NCBI GenBank assembly: GCA_016285245.1
Contig: JAEEQH010000011.1
Span: forward strand, 1-64,000
Direction of reading: 5' to 3'
DNA from: Prevotella sp.
GTDB lineage: Bacteria; Bacteroidota; Bacteroidia; Bacteroidales; Bacteroidaceae
DNA: 64,000 nucleotides
A model generated the notes under the pieces. It was not told the DNA's origin. It worked only from the letters and a program-made list of their open reading frames with translations, and ran no database searches. Positions 35,328-42,740 of this stretch are shown here, one piece after another. The first letter of the stretch is position 1, and the number at the start of each line of letters is the position of its first letter. A program made the position numbers and the translations under genes.

Positions 35328-36410
35328 ATGAAGCAGATCTGTATCATTGCCGGTGCACGCCCCAACTTCGTGAAGGTGGCACCGTTGTTGCGTGCTTTCG
35401 ACAAGACCGAGGGTGCCGACTGCCGTCTGATCTTTGCAGGCAGCGAGGACGACCCGACGCTGGAGGCATCGCTCTTCGACGACCTTCAGATGCGTCATCC
35501 CGACGTCTGCCTCGGCGTCACCAGTACGCGTGTCAATGAGATTACCGCTCAGGTGATGGGCGAGCTCGACCAGTATCTCGAGCAGCATCCCACCGACATC
35601 GTCATCGTCGTCGACGACCTCGCCTCGACGATGGCCGCCGCCATCACCGCCAAGAAGCGCGGCATCCGTGTCGCCCATCTCGTGGCTGGCACCCGCTCGT
35701 TCGACATCACCATGCCCAAGGAGATCAACCGTCTCGTCATCGACGCCCTGAGCGACTATCTGTTCACCGCCGGCATCAAGAGCAATAGCGTGGCCACCCG
35801 TGAGCAGCAGTCGGAGACGGCTCAAACTTATATGGTGGGCAACATCCTGATGGACACGCTGCGCTATAACCTCCCGCGCTTCCGTGAGCCCGCAGCCCTT
35901 CAGCTGCAGCCTTCCACCTATCTCGTCTTCACGCTGAATCGCCGTGCCCTGATTAGCGACGAGGAGCAGCTGCGGCTGATGCTGCAGACGCTCATCAGCG
36001 AGACGGCCGACATCCCCATCGTGGCGCCGCTGCGTGGCTCCGCTCTGGGCGTCGTCGTACGCTTGCTCACGGAGCTGGGCGTGTCAGAATCGAAGTTCCG
36101 CGTGCTGACGTCGTTGCCTTACCTGGAGTTCGGCTGGCTGACGGCTCATGCCCGTGGCATCATCACCGACTCCGGCAACGTGGCCGAGGAGGCGACTTTC
36201 AACGGTGTGCCTTGCATCACGCTCAACGACTACACCGAGCATCAGGAGACCGTCACCGTTGGAACGAACGTCCTCGTTGGCAGCGATGGCGCGAAGTTCT
36301 CTACTGCGCTTTCCGACATGGTTCGTGGTGAGTGGAAAAAATCAGCGCTCCCGGACCGTTGGGACGGCAGGAGCGCTGAGCGTATTGTTCAGATTCTTCT
36401 TAATCAGTAA
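35328..36410 (+). CDS. UDP-N-acetylglucosamine 2-epimerase homologue, catalytically divergent
   Basis: The 360-residue protein has the two-Rossmann WecB fold: IAGARPNFVKVAPLLRAF at the start, a KEINRLVIDALSDYLFT segment, and TDSGNVAEEATFNGVPCITL near the C-terminus. Several active-site positions differ. HLVAGTR replaces HVEAGLR, losing the catalytic glutamate, and TLNRR replaces the usual T-x-HR-x-EN, losing the catalytic histidine. It may bind a nucleotide sugar without epimerising it, or catalyse another reaction. I chose ATG at 35328, since the codons upstream are not family-like. It follows the GHMP kinase by 33 bases. Confidence 0.75.
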   Translation: MKQICIIAGARPNFVKVAPLLRAFDKTEGADCRLIFAGSEDDPTLEASLFDDLQMRHPDVCLGVTSTRVNEITAQVMGELDQYLEQHPTDIVIVVDDLASTMAAAITAKKRGIRVAHLVAGTRSFDITMPKEINRLVIDALSDYLFTAGIKSNSVATREQQSETAQTYMVGNILMDTLRYNLPRFREPAALQLQPSTYLVFTLNRRALISDEEQLRLMLQTLISETADIPIVAPLRGSALGVVVRLLTELGVSESKFRVLTSLPYLEFGWLTAHARGIITDSGNVAEEATFNGVPCITLNDYTEHQETVTVGTNVLVGSDGAKFSTALSDMVRGEWKKSALPDRWDGRSAERIVQILLNQ

Positions 36411-36435
36411 CCGGACTTCTTATTCAGTAACCGGA
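36396..36435. repeat. 20-bp tandem duplication at a convergent junction
   Basis: Two adjacent 20-base units (cttcttaatcagtaaccgga and cttcttattcagtaaccgga) differ at one base. They contain the stop codons of the epimerase homologue and of the convergent pectate lyase. Confidence 0.8.
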
Positions 36436-38774
36436 ACCAGTTTTATTCCGAAGAGGTTCACCGACTTGTCCTTCGTCAGTTCATGACTGCCGGCCTCAAG
36501 CGTTGTGGTGTGGGTGTTGCCCGAACCACTGATCTTTGCGCCGTCAATCTTGATGCTGGCCGTCTCGGTGGAAGCGAAGTAGAGTGTCATCGTCATCTTC
36601 TGCGTCAGCGTGAACTTCACCGACGTGGCCGTCTCCATCTTCAGACAGGTCTTATACTCCGTACCATCGATGGTGGCCGATCCCTTGCTGTTCGAGCCGT
36701 TGCCAGTGACGGTGAAGAGCGCGCTGCTGGGTTTTCCGCTCTTGTCGAACGTGCAGAGGACTGTTCCCTCCACACCGGGTGTCGGCTGTTCGCCGCCCTG
36801 TTCGCCGCCCTGTTCGCCGCCTTGTTCACCACCTTGTTCACCACCTTGTTCACCACCTTGCTCACCACCTTGTTCGCCGCTCTCAGCATTCTCGTCGCCG
36901 AAGATGCCCACGAGCGTCGTCTTGTAGTTGTCGAGCAGTCCTCCCAGCACGGGGTCGTAGGCTGAGTCGGTGTCGTCGTTGCCCACATTGTCTGTGAAGG
37001 TGTAGCTGAAGTCGCCGTGCCCAATGCGTCCGGCACCGTAGTATCCCGTGACGATGGCCGGTACGTCGGCAGCGGCATCGGGCGTGTACTGGTAGATGCG
37101 TGTGGCGTCGGTGTCGAAGTTGTTATACGTTGTGCCGCCTTCCTTCGTTACCTCAGTAGCGGGTACCTGCTCGTCGCGTGTAGCAGTCTCGTAGGCATCG
37201 TATCCTGTCGTGGCGGGAGCCTTCTGGGTGCAGTACTTGAAGTTCTTGATGGTGCGGTCAAAGTAGTTGCCGAAGGCCTTGATCATGCCGCCCTTCTCGC
37301 CGCTGAAGGTGCCGCTGCCCTGGGCGTCGGTGCCCTGTAGCGAGGAGAGGATGGGCTTCTTGGTCTTCAGGAAGTAGTTGTTCTCCACGAAGACGCTGGC
37401 GCCGCTGGTGGCTCCTACACCATACTTGGCCACGTTGTCGAAGTAGTTGTTCCACACGTGGACGGTCATGGTGCGGACACGCGGATGACGGGAGTCTGAG
37501 TGGTCGAACCAGTTGTGGTGGTAGCTAATGTAGTTGGGGCCGCTCTCGTCTTTCATGCCAAACATATTGGTCTTGCCGGTATCCCAGTAGTGGCAGTAGC
37601 TGACGGTGACGTACTTCGAGTCGGCTTTCACGTCGATGGCACCGTCGCCCTTGGCGTGGTCGCCGCCACCGTTGGGGCCGTAGAAGACGTCCATGTGGTG
37701 AATCCAGATATTGGAGTTGTCGGTGTCGAGGCTGAGACCGTCGTCCAGACAGCGCATGATGCCCATGTTACGGAACTCCACGCTCTTGCTGTTGCGCACC
37801 AGGAATCCGAAGCTGCGGATGGTGGCATCGTCGCCGATACCCTCGAAGGTGATGTTCAGTTCGCTGTCAGCCCTACGGCCCTTCACCTGGATGCCTTCCT
37901 CCTTGCTGCCCACGGCATCAAGGTCAGCTTTCTCTACGAGACCGATGAAGCGGAAGGCGATGGGCGTCGTGTCGTAGCCCTTTTCGTAGCCTGTGATGAT
38001 GGCCTGCAGACCTGTACACTTGGTGGTGCCTCCCTTGGCGTCGGTCTTAACGGTGGTGGTGATGGTCTTAGCCGTCTGCTTCGTGACGTAGAACACCTTG
38101 GCACCTGCCTTCAGCGTGCCGTCGTTGTTGTAGGCTCCAACGCCCGACTGGTAGTTGAAGTGGGCGTAGCCCGTGCGGTCGTAGCTCTTCACCTCCAGGC
38201 TGCTGACGCTGCTGCCCTTGGCGGTCTGCTCGTTGCCGTTACTGTCGACGGGAACGACCTTCAGCTCATAGGTGCCGGCCTTCAGTCCCACGACGTCGGC
38301 ACGGCCGTAGCTGCCGTAGTTGCGCACCAGCTGCTCGTCAATCTTCGTGAAGTCGGTGTACTGTCCGCCCTTGACGTAGACATGATATGTCTTTGCGCCG
38401 TCCAGGGGCTGCCACTTGGCATAGACGCTCTCCAACCATCCCTTCGACTCCGTGATCTTCACGTCGCCGTTGATGATTTCGCCGGGCGTTGGATCGTCGC
38501 CAGGTGTCGGTGCTGGGTCGTCGCCGGGCTCCTCCTGCTGCTGTTTCTTCTGGAAGTGAATCTTTTGCACGTTGCTGTAGCTGTCGCTGCCTACGGTCAC
38601 CCTGCCGTTGGCGTCAATGGCTATTGCGCCAATGACGGCCGTGTTGTAGACCTTCTGGCTGTTATCGTTCAGCGTGATGATGGCCTTGTTGTAGTCATCG
38701 CCCGTCTGCTGGGCAGTTGCTGTTGTCAGCACTGCCAGCAGTAGGGCTATCGTGAGTAGTAGTTGCTTTTTCAT
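36420..38774 (-). CDS. Secreted pectate lyase, PL1 family
   Basis: This extracellular enzyme probably cleaves polygalacturonate by beta-elimination. It has 784 residues: a signal peptide (about 1-21) and a short N-terminal module ending SYSNVQKIHF. A Pro/Asp/Gly linker and a fibronectin-like domain (about 100-190) follow. The PL1 beta-helix (about 205-610) shows NIWIHHMDVFYG and the conserved DHSDSRHPRVR catalytic-arginine motif. A (GEQG)8 linker leads to a C-terminal beta-sandwich, probably carbohydrate-binding. It lies downstream of a small secreted protein in one operon whose promoter carries the 15-mer also found before uxaC. Confidence 0.92.
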   Translation of the reverse strand: MKKQLLLTIALLLAVLTTATAQQTGDDYNKAIITLNDNSQKVYNTAVIGAIAIDANGRVTVGSDSYSNVQKIHFQKKQQQEEPGDDPAPTPGDDPTPGEIINGDVKITESKGWLESVYAKWQPLDGAKTYHVYVKGGQYTDFTKIDEQLVRNYGSYGRADVVGLKAGTYELKVVPVDSNGNEQTAKGSSVSSLEVKSYDRTGYAHFNYQSGVGAYNNDGTLKAGAKVFYVTKQTAKTITTTVKTDAKGGTTKCTGLQAIITGYEKGYDTTPIAFRFIGLVEKADLDAVGSKEEGIQVKGRRADSELNITFEGIGDDATIRSFGFLVRNSKSVEFRNMGIMRCLDDGLSLDTDNSNIWIHHMDVFYGPNGGGDHAKGDGAIDVKADSKYVTVSYCHYWDTGKTNMFGMKDESGPNYISYHHNWFDHSDSRHPRVRTMTVHVWNNYFDNVAKYGVGATSGASVFVENNYFLKTKKPILSSLQGTDAQGSGTFSGEKGGMIKAFGNYFDRTIKNFKYCTQKAPATTGYDAYETATRDEQVPATEVTKEGGTTYNNFDTDATRIYQYTPDAAADVPAIVTGYYGAGRIGHGDFSYTFTDNVGNDDTDSAYDPVLGGLLDNYKTTLVGIFGDENAESGEQGGEQGGEQGGEQGGEQGGEQGGEQGGEQPTPGVEGTVLCTFDKSGKPSSALFTVTGNGSNSKGSATIDGTEYKTCLKMETATSVKFTLTQKMTMTLYFASTETASIKIDGAKISGSGNTHTTTLEAGSHELTKDKSVNLFGIKLVPVTE
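36786..36881 (-). repeat. 12-bp tandem repeat coding a (GEQG)n linker
   Basis: About eight 12-base units of ctgttcgccgcc type encode a Gly-Glu-Gln-Gly linker between the lyase beta-helix and its C-terminal module. Units at the two ends differ by synonymous changes. Confidence 0.9.
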
Positions 38775-38775
38775 T

Positions 38776-38941
38776 TTTTCAATGCTTAATTCTTAATTCT
38801 TAATTCTTAATGCTTAATGCTCAATGCTCGAACTATCCTCGTTCCTCGTTTTTCGTTCCTCGTTTCTCGTTCCTCGTTTCTCGTTCCTCGTTCCTCGAAG
38901 AACTTCAATTTTTCAATTCTTCAATTTTTCAATTTTTCAAC
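38776..38941 (-). repeat. Composite low-complexity block before the pectate lyase gene
   Basis: Three phrase types follow one another: taatgctt/taattctt (38780-38830), ctcgttcctcgtttctcg (38836-38898, about eight units) and cttcaatttttcaattc (38905-38941). They fill the gap between the small secreted protein and the lyase, and the last type runs over the former's stop. All are purine-rich in the lyase sense direction. Confidence 0.85.
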
Positions 38942-39315
38942 ACTTTCACCACCTTCGTACCTTTCTTAATAATGTACGAACCCTTCTTCGGCGCCTTCTT
39001 CAGTTGGCGGCCGCTCATGTCGAAGTAGGCGAGGGGAGCATCCTTCGCCTCGCTCTCCAGCGCTTTCAGGGCGTCGACCACGGTGAAGACGATGGTCACC
39101 GTCTCCATGTCGACCGTCTGCGTCGTGCCGTTGGCCAGGTGTAGCACCACCTTGTCGTCGTCGAACGTCAGCTTAGTCACCGTCTCCGTCTGCTGCTGCT
39201 GTCCTACGGTCACCACGGCCTTCTTTGTCTGGGCCCCGGCAGTCAGCACCGTTGCCAGTACAACCGCTGTCATGAGCACTTTCTTCGTGTGGTCTCCCAC
39301 TATCAGTTTTCTCAT
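38929..39315 (-). CDS. Small secreted protein with T9SS-like C-terminal tail
   Basis: The protein has 128 residues with a hydrophobic signal (VLMTAVVLATVLTAGAQ). A beta module reads VTKLTFDDDKVVLHLANG and ends VDMETVTIVF, and the tail LAYFDMSGRQLKKAPKKGSYIIKKG is similar to type A sorting signals. It is the first gene of the pectate lyase operon and resembles in plan the small protein at 18624-19046. I chose ATG at 39315, directly below the promoter; codons further upstream run through the promoter itself. Confidence 0.75.
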   Translation of the reverse strand: MRKLIVGDHTKKVLMTAVVLATVLTAGAQTKKAVVTVGQQQQTETVTKLTFDDDKVVLHLANGTTQTVDMETVTIVFTVVDALKALESEAKDAPLAYFDMSGRQLKKAPKKGSYIIKKGTKVVKVLKN

Positions 39316-39354
39316 TGTTCTTCTTTGTTTTAGTCTGTTAATAGCTTTTCGATG

Positions 39355-39386
39355 CAAAGGTAGTGCAAAGCAGGCAAAACGCCAAA
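39355..39386 (-). promoter_or_regulatory. Promoter of the pectate lyase operon
   Basis: On the minus strand TTTG (39386-39383), a 20-base spacer and TACCTTTG (39362-39355) form a full Bacteroidetes promoter 39 bases before the ATG. Confidence 0.85.
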
Positions 39387-39405
39387 TGTCTCTTGTGAAA
39401 ATATT

Positions 39406-39420
39406 ACGCAAACGTTTTAG
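39406..39420 (-). promoter_or_regulatory. Putative regulator site ctaaaacgtttgcgt upstream of the pectate lyase operon
   Basis: Read in the direction of transcription, the 15-mer lies 43 bases upstream of TACCTTTG. The identical sequence, orientation and 43-base distance occur upstream of uxaC (43170-43184). The core AAACGTTT is palindromic with a central CG, as in LacI/PurR-family operators. Confidence 0.75.
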
Positions 39421-39462
39421 TCCTCTTGCCCCTTGCTCCTTGCTACTTGCCCCTTCCATTCC
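39420..39462 (-). repeat. ccccttgctccttgc phrase upstream of the pectate lyase operon
   Basis: About four near-copies of ttgccccttgctcc lie just upstream of the putative regulator site; purine-rich in the leftward sense. Confidence 0.6.
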
Positions 39463-39546
39463 ATGAAAATTCCACACTTTTGCATCTTTTTTCATGTAAA
39501 TTGTAAAAAAACGCCCATTTCTGATACAACTTACAGTTTTTTTACC

Positions 39547-39554
39547 TATATTTG
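39547..39554 (+). promoter_or_regulatory. -7 element for the outer-membrane barrel gene
   Basis: TATATTTG on the plus strand, 64 bases before the ATG at 39619; the leader is A-rich. Confidence 0.65.
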
Positions 39555-39618
39555 CAGTCGAAAGCACGATAAATACCTATTAATTAACTCATAGTATTAA
39601 CTTTAAACTAACAAGCGT

Positions 39619-40089
39619 ATGAAAAAGATTTTGATGATTGCGTGCATGATCATTGCCAGCACGGCAGCTTTCGCACAGGCAGGAAAGACCACTATCGGTA
39701 TCCACGGCGACTACATGCTCGACGATCCCAACAACTTCGGTATCGGCGCTAACATGGGCTACGAGTTCATTGACAATGTCCGTGGTGTGGCTGAGTTCAA
39801 CTACCTCCTGAAGAAGGACCATGTGAGCTATTGGAACGTCGATCTGAAAGCTGAGTATCTGTTCAAGTTCGGTCAGCTCGTGGTTTATCCGCTGGTAGGT
39901 ATCGACCTCACGGGCTGGAAGGTCTCTTATGACGGTCACAGTGATGACGACTCGAAGCTGGGTTTGAATATCGGTGGCGGCGCAGAATACTGGCTGTCTA
40001 ATAGCCTCGCCCTGAAGGCTGAGTACAACTACAAGACGCAGTACGACGGCTGGAGCCTGCTGAAGTTTGGTGTGGTCATCCCGTTCTAA
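39619..40089 (+). CDS. Small outer-membrane beta-barrel protein
   Basis: The protein has 156 residues with a signal peptide (MKKILMIACMIIASTAAFAQ). About eight amphipathic strands follow, for example FGIGANMGYEFI, VRGVAEFNYLL and NVDLKAEYLFKF, and the terminal strand WSLLKFGVVIPF ends in phenylalanine as BAM substrates do. It fits the OmpA/Opa-type eight-strand barrel (outer_membrane_beta-barrel family). Function unknown. It is monocistronic, with its own promoter and a strong terminator. Confidence 0.85.
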   Translation: MKKILMIACMIIASTAAFAQAGKTTIGIHGDYMLDDPNNFGIGANMGYEFIDNVRGVAEFNYLLKKDHVSYWNVDLKAEYLFKFGQLVVYPLVGIDLTGWKVSYDGHSDDDSKLGLNIGGGAEYWLSNSLALKAEYNYKTQYDGWSLLKFGVVIPF

Positions 40090-40151
40090 GTCTTTAGCGC
40101 TTTCAAACTATAACAAAAGAGACATTGTCCTAACAGACATCCTCATCAACG

Positions 40152-40219
40152 AAAATCTTCAAAAATCCGACAAGACTCATTCGTAGTCATTTCTGTCAGA
40201 TTTTTGAAGATTTTTGTTT
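40152..40219. terminator. Long hairpin terminator between convergent genes
   Basis: 21-bp arms (40152-40172 and 40194-40214) with one mismatch and a 21-base loop are followed on the plus strand by tgttttt. It serves the barrel gene and lies downstream of the leftward kinase gene, so it may act in both directions. Confidence 0.88.
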
Positions 40220-40245
40220 TTCTCAGTTTTCTTGCAACTTGCTCC

Positions 40246-40884
40246 TTATCCGATGAACTTCAGGATGAGGTCTACCAGTTCGTCCTCCGTCTTGCCGTCA
40301 GCCGAGATGACGAGGTCGTAGTTGCGGGTGTCGTAGCGTGAGGTCTTCGTGTACTTCGTCACGTAGTTCTCGCGCATCTTGTCCACGCGCTCAATGGTCT
40401 TGCGGGCTTCCTCCTCGCTCATGTTCTGCTTGCGTGCCACGCGCTCAATGCGGAAGGGCAGCGATGCCTGGATGAGGATGCTCAGGTGGTTGGGATGCTT
40501 CTGGAACACGTAGAAGCCCGAACGTCCGGCGATGACGCACGACTCCTCCTCTGCGATGCCCTTGAGGATCTCCTTTTCGGCCTCAAACATCTCGTCGGTG
40601 GTCAGCAAGTCTGGCTCGTCGCCCGTTTTCGGTACATAGTAGCTGGCGTTCGTGTTAGAACCGAGGTTCATGATGCGCTTGAACTCCGACCACCATGAGT
40701 GGCTTCTGCCCTTCAGCTTCTCAATCTCCTCCACGCTGAGGCGGTATTTCTTCTCCAGCTCCTTGATGAGCGCCTTGTCGTAGAACTCCACACCCAACTT
40801 CTCTGCCAGCTTGCGGCCTACGGTGCGACCGCCGCTGCCCAACTCACGGTTAATCGTGATGACAAACTTCTCGTTCTTTTTCAT
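40246..40884 (-). CDS. Cytidylate kinase-like family protein (AAA_26)
   Basis: This P-loop protein of 212 residues is related to cytidylate kinase. The phosphate-binding loop is the variant NRELGSGGRTVGRKLAEKL, followed by EFYDKALIKEL. The lid region has RIERVARKQNMSEEEARKTIERVDKMR, and a Tyr-rich segment NYVTKYTKTSRYDTRNYDLVIS follows. Family members are widespread in Bacteroidetes and lack a proven substrate. It is the third gene of an operon after an alarmone synthetase and hydrolase, 20 bases downstream of the latter, which hints at a nucleotide-metabolic role. Confidence 0.85.
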   Translation of the reverse strand: MKKNEKFVITINRELGSGGRTVGRKLAEKLGVEFYDKALIKELEKKYRLSVEEIEKLKGRSHSWWSEFKRIMNLGSNTNASYYVPKTGDEPDLLTTDEMFEAEKEILKGIAEEESCVIAGRSGFYVFQKHPNHLSILIQASLPFRIERVARKQNMSEEEARKTIERVDKMRENYVTKYTKTSRYDTRNYDLVISADGKTEDELVDLILKFIG

Positions 40885-40904
40885 AGTCGTATAAGTTTTG
40901 GTTA

Positions 40905-41492
40905 TTAGTTAAATTCTGGAAATACCTGGTCTACGAGCACGCAGAACTCGCGGTAGGCGTCGGTGTCGCTCAGCGGCGCGAGACTCTTGGCCAGGTGGCG
41001 GTAGTACCACGCGTGGCGTGCAGGGTCTTTCTCGTTGAAACGCTGCCACAGACGGTCGCCCTGCTCGCGCTGGTTGCGGGCCATGGCACGCATATTCGAC
41101 AGTTTGTCGCCGAGGGCTACCATCTGTGTGTCGCGACTGGCCGTCGCCAGCCTGTCGATGGTCGCCTGCTTGCGCTGCTGCCAGCTCTCCACGTGGCTCA
41201 TGCCCGGCACCTCGATGTCCGTCTCAGCCTCCACCAGTTCGGCCACGCGGGGACCGAACTCGCGGCTGATGTCCTCGATGGTGACGCCGGCGTCCTCCAC
41301 CACGTCGTGCAGAAGGGCCGCTGCCATCAGTTCCTGATCGCTGGTCATGGTGCCGACGATGGTCATCGCCTCCAGCGGATGCAGGATGTAGGGTAGGGTG
41401 CTACCCTTGCGGTTGACACCCTCGTGGGCCTCGGTGGCATAGCGTATGGCACGGTCTATGAGCCGTGTGTCAATGGTCTTCTCCTTCTTCAT
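40905..41492 (-). CDS. HD-domain small alarmone hydrolase (MESH1/SpoT-like)
   Basis: The single-domain HD phosphohydrolase has 195 residues. The metal-binding set is intact: YILHPLEAM, AALLHDVVEDAG and the later VALGDKLSNMRAM. This is the SpoT hydrolase fold, which removes pyrophosphate from (p)ppGpp or related alarmones. It overlaps the synthetase gene by ATGA, so the pair is translationally coupled. Whether it removes ppGpp or pppApp-type products is unknown. Confidence 0.9.
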   Translation of the reverse strand: MKKEKTIDTRLIDRAIRYATEAHEGVNRKGSTLPYILHPLEAMTIVGTMTSDQELMAAALLHDVVEDAGVTIEDISREFGPRVAELVEAETDIEVPGMSHVESWQQRKQATIDRLATASRDTQMVALGDKLSNMRAMARNQREQGDRLWQRFNEKDPARHAWYYRHLAKSLAPLSDTDAYREFCVLVDQVFPEFN

Positions 41493-42571
41493 TTTCCTTC
41501 TTTTAGTTTCTTCTGCATAAACGGTAGCGTCTCAGCCTGCTCCCACATCATGTCGGCCAGCGTGCCGTTGGCTTCGTCCTCGCCGTTGATGGTGTCGAAG
41601 ATGGTCTTCAGACCACTACGGCCGCCGTCGTGCTTCAGCACGTAGACCAGACAGAGGTACTGCAGTCCCACGCTCGACGAGAGGATGTCAAGGTCGGTGG
41701 TGGCCAGCTGCGATAGTGCCAGCTGGTAGGCATCGTCGCTGTTCTCGTCGATGAAGTGCTGCACGTCGCCCAGCGTTTCCAGTCCGAACGATTCCAACAC
41801 GGGCAGGTACGACCTCATCGAGATGGGGTATATCTCCGCCTGGTTGACGGCGGCAATGCGCTTGTTCAGTCGCTCGAAGGGCCGCAAGTCCATGTAGTTC
41901 GTGAACGAGTCGCCCGACAGCGGCACGTCGTCCAGCTGTCCGCTCTTCACCAGCGCCTGCAGCTGACGGCGGTAGTCGGTGAGCACCGTGCGCAGGCGGC
42001 TGAACTCGTCGTCGACGAGCTCCAGCATACCTGCCAGGCGGTTGAACTGACGGATATATTCGCGGGGAATCTTCACATCACCCTTGTAGCCCGTATCGTG
42101 CTCAATGGTCGACCACACGTGCTGCAGCGCCGTACGCATCTGCAGCTCGAAGCGCTGCCCGCCCTCCTGCAGACGGCAGATGTAGTGCAGCGAGCTGTAG
42201 CCGAAGCTGTCCAGCTGGTGCAGCTTACGCTTGTCGACGCTCTCCTGCCAGTCTATCTTGAAGATGCGCTTCGCGATGGCCGCCACCTTGTCCACCTCGT
42301 CGGTATAGAACGTGATGACGCGCAGTCCCACGAGGTCGGTGATGTCGTCGATGGTCTTGTACTTCGCACCCTTCCGCTCCAGCTTCCCCGCCAGCGACTT
42401 CTCCGTCTTCACGCGGCGCTCGATGGCGGTGACGTAGATGCCCTGCTTGCGCAGCTCCCGCCGTAGCAGGTTATACGCACTCAGCGACAGCGGCTCCAGC
42501 TTCGGCAGTATCTCCCGGTACTGTCTCATCAGAGCCTCGCCGTGGGGGTCCAGTATCACATTGTTCTCCAT
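41489..42571 (-). CDS. RelA/SpoT-domain alarmone synthetase
   Basis: The protein has 360 residues with a (p)ppGpp-synthetase domain (about 45-210). ATP-contacting RRVKTEKSLAGKLERKG, the metal loop ITDLVGLRV, YSSLHYICRL and the catalytic ELQMRTALQHVWSTIEHD are all present. It lacks the N-terminal HD and the C-terminal TGS/ACT domains of long RSH proteins. Instead it carries a helical C-terminal region of about 150 residues. It is the first gene of the operon, with a -7 element only eight bases before the ATG. It could be a housekeeping small synthetase or a toxSAS-like toxin neutralised by the downstream hydrolase. Confidence 0.9.
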   Translation of the reverse strand: MENNVILDPHGEALMRQYREILPKLEPLSLSAYNLLRRELRKQGIYVTAIERRVKTEKSLAGKLERKGAKYKTIDDITDLVGLRVITFYTDEVDKVAAIAKRIFKIDWQESVDKRKLHQLDSFGYSSLHYICRLQEGGQRFELQMRTALQHVWSTIEHDTGYKGDVKIPREYIRQFNRLAGMLELVDDEFSRLRTVLTDYRRQLQALVKSGQLDDVPLSGDSFTNYMDLRPFERLNKRIAAVNQAEIYPISMRSYLPVLESFGLETLGDVQHFIDENSDDAYQLALSQLATTDLDILSSSVGLQYLCLVYVLKHDGGRSGLKTIFDTINGEDEANGTLADMMWEQAETLPFMQKKLKEGK

Positions 42572-42579
42572 AACGTTTG

Positions 42580-42587
42580 CAAAGATA
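42580..42587 (-). promoter_or_regulatory. -7 element for the alarmone operon
   Basis: TATCTTTG on the minus strand ends eight bases before the ATG, implying a very short or absent leader. Confidence 0.65.
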
Positions 42588-42740
42588 GGAATAAAGTTTG
42601 AAAAACTACGCCTTGGAACGGTAAAAATACGAAAAAAACTTTTTTTGACGCTCTCAGGAGCCGTCTTTTTCTACTGCTACCTGTTTCGGACTGAGCTGAA
42701 GGGGGAGATCATTCATATTCTATATAGGATTATTTATGAT

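Noticed and set aside
36343..36378. Hairpin cagcgctcc / ggagcgctg as a terminator
   Set aside because: It lies inside the epimerase-homologue coding sequence, has an 18-base loop and no T run.
42572..42587. aacgtttgcaaag as a third copy of the putative pectin site
   Set aside because: It matches only part of the 15-mer and overlaps the -7 element of the alarmone operon, a different position from the two real copies.
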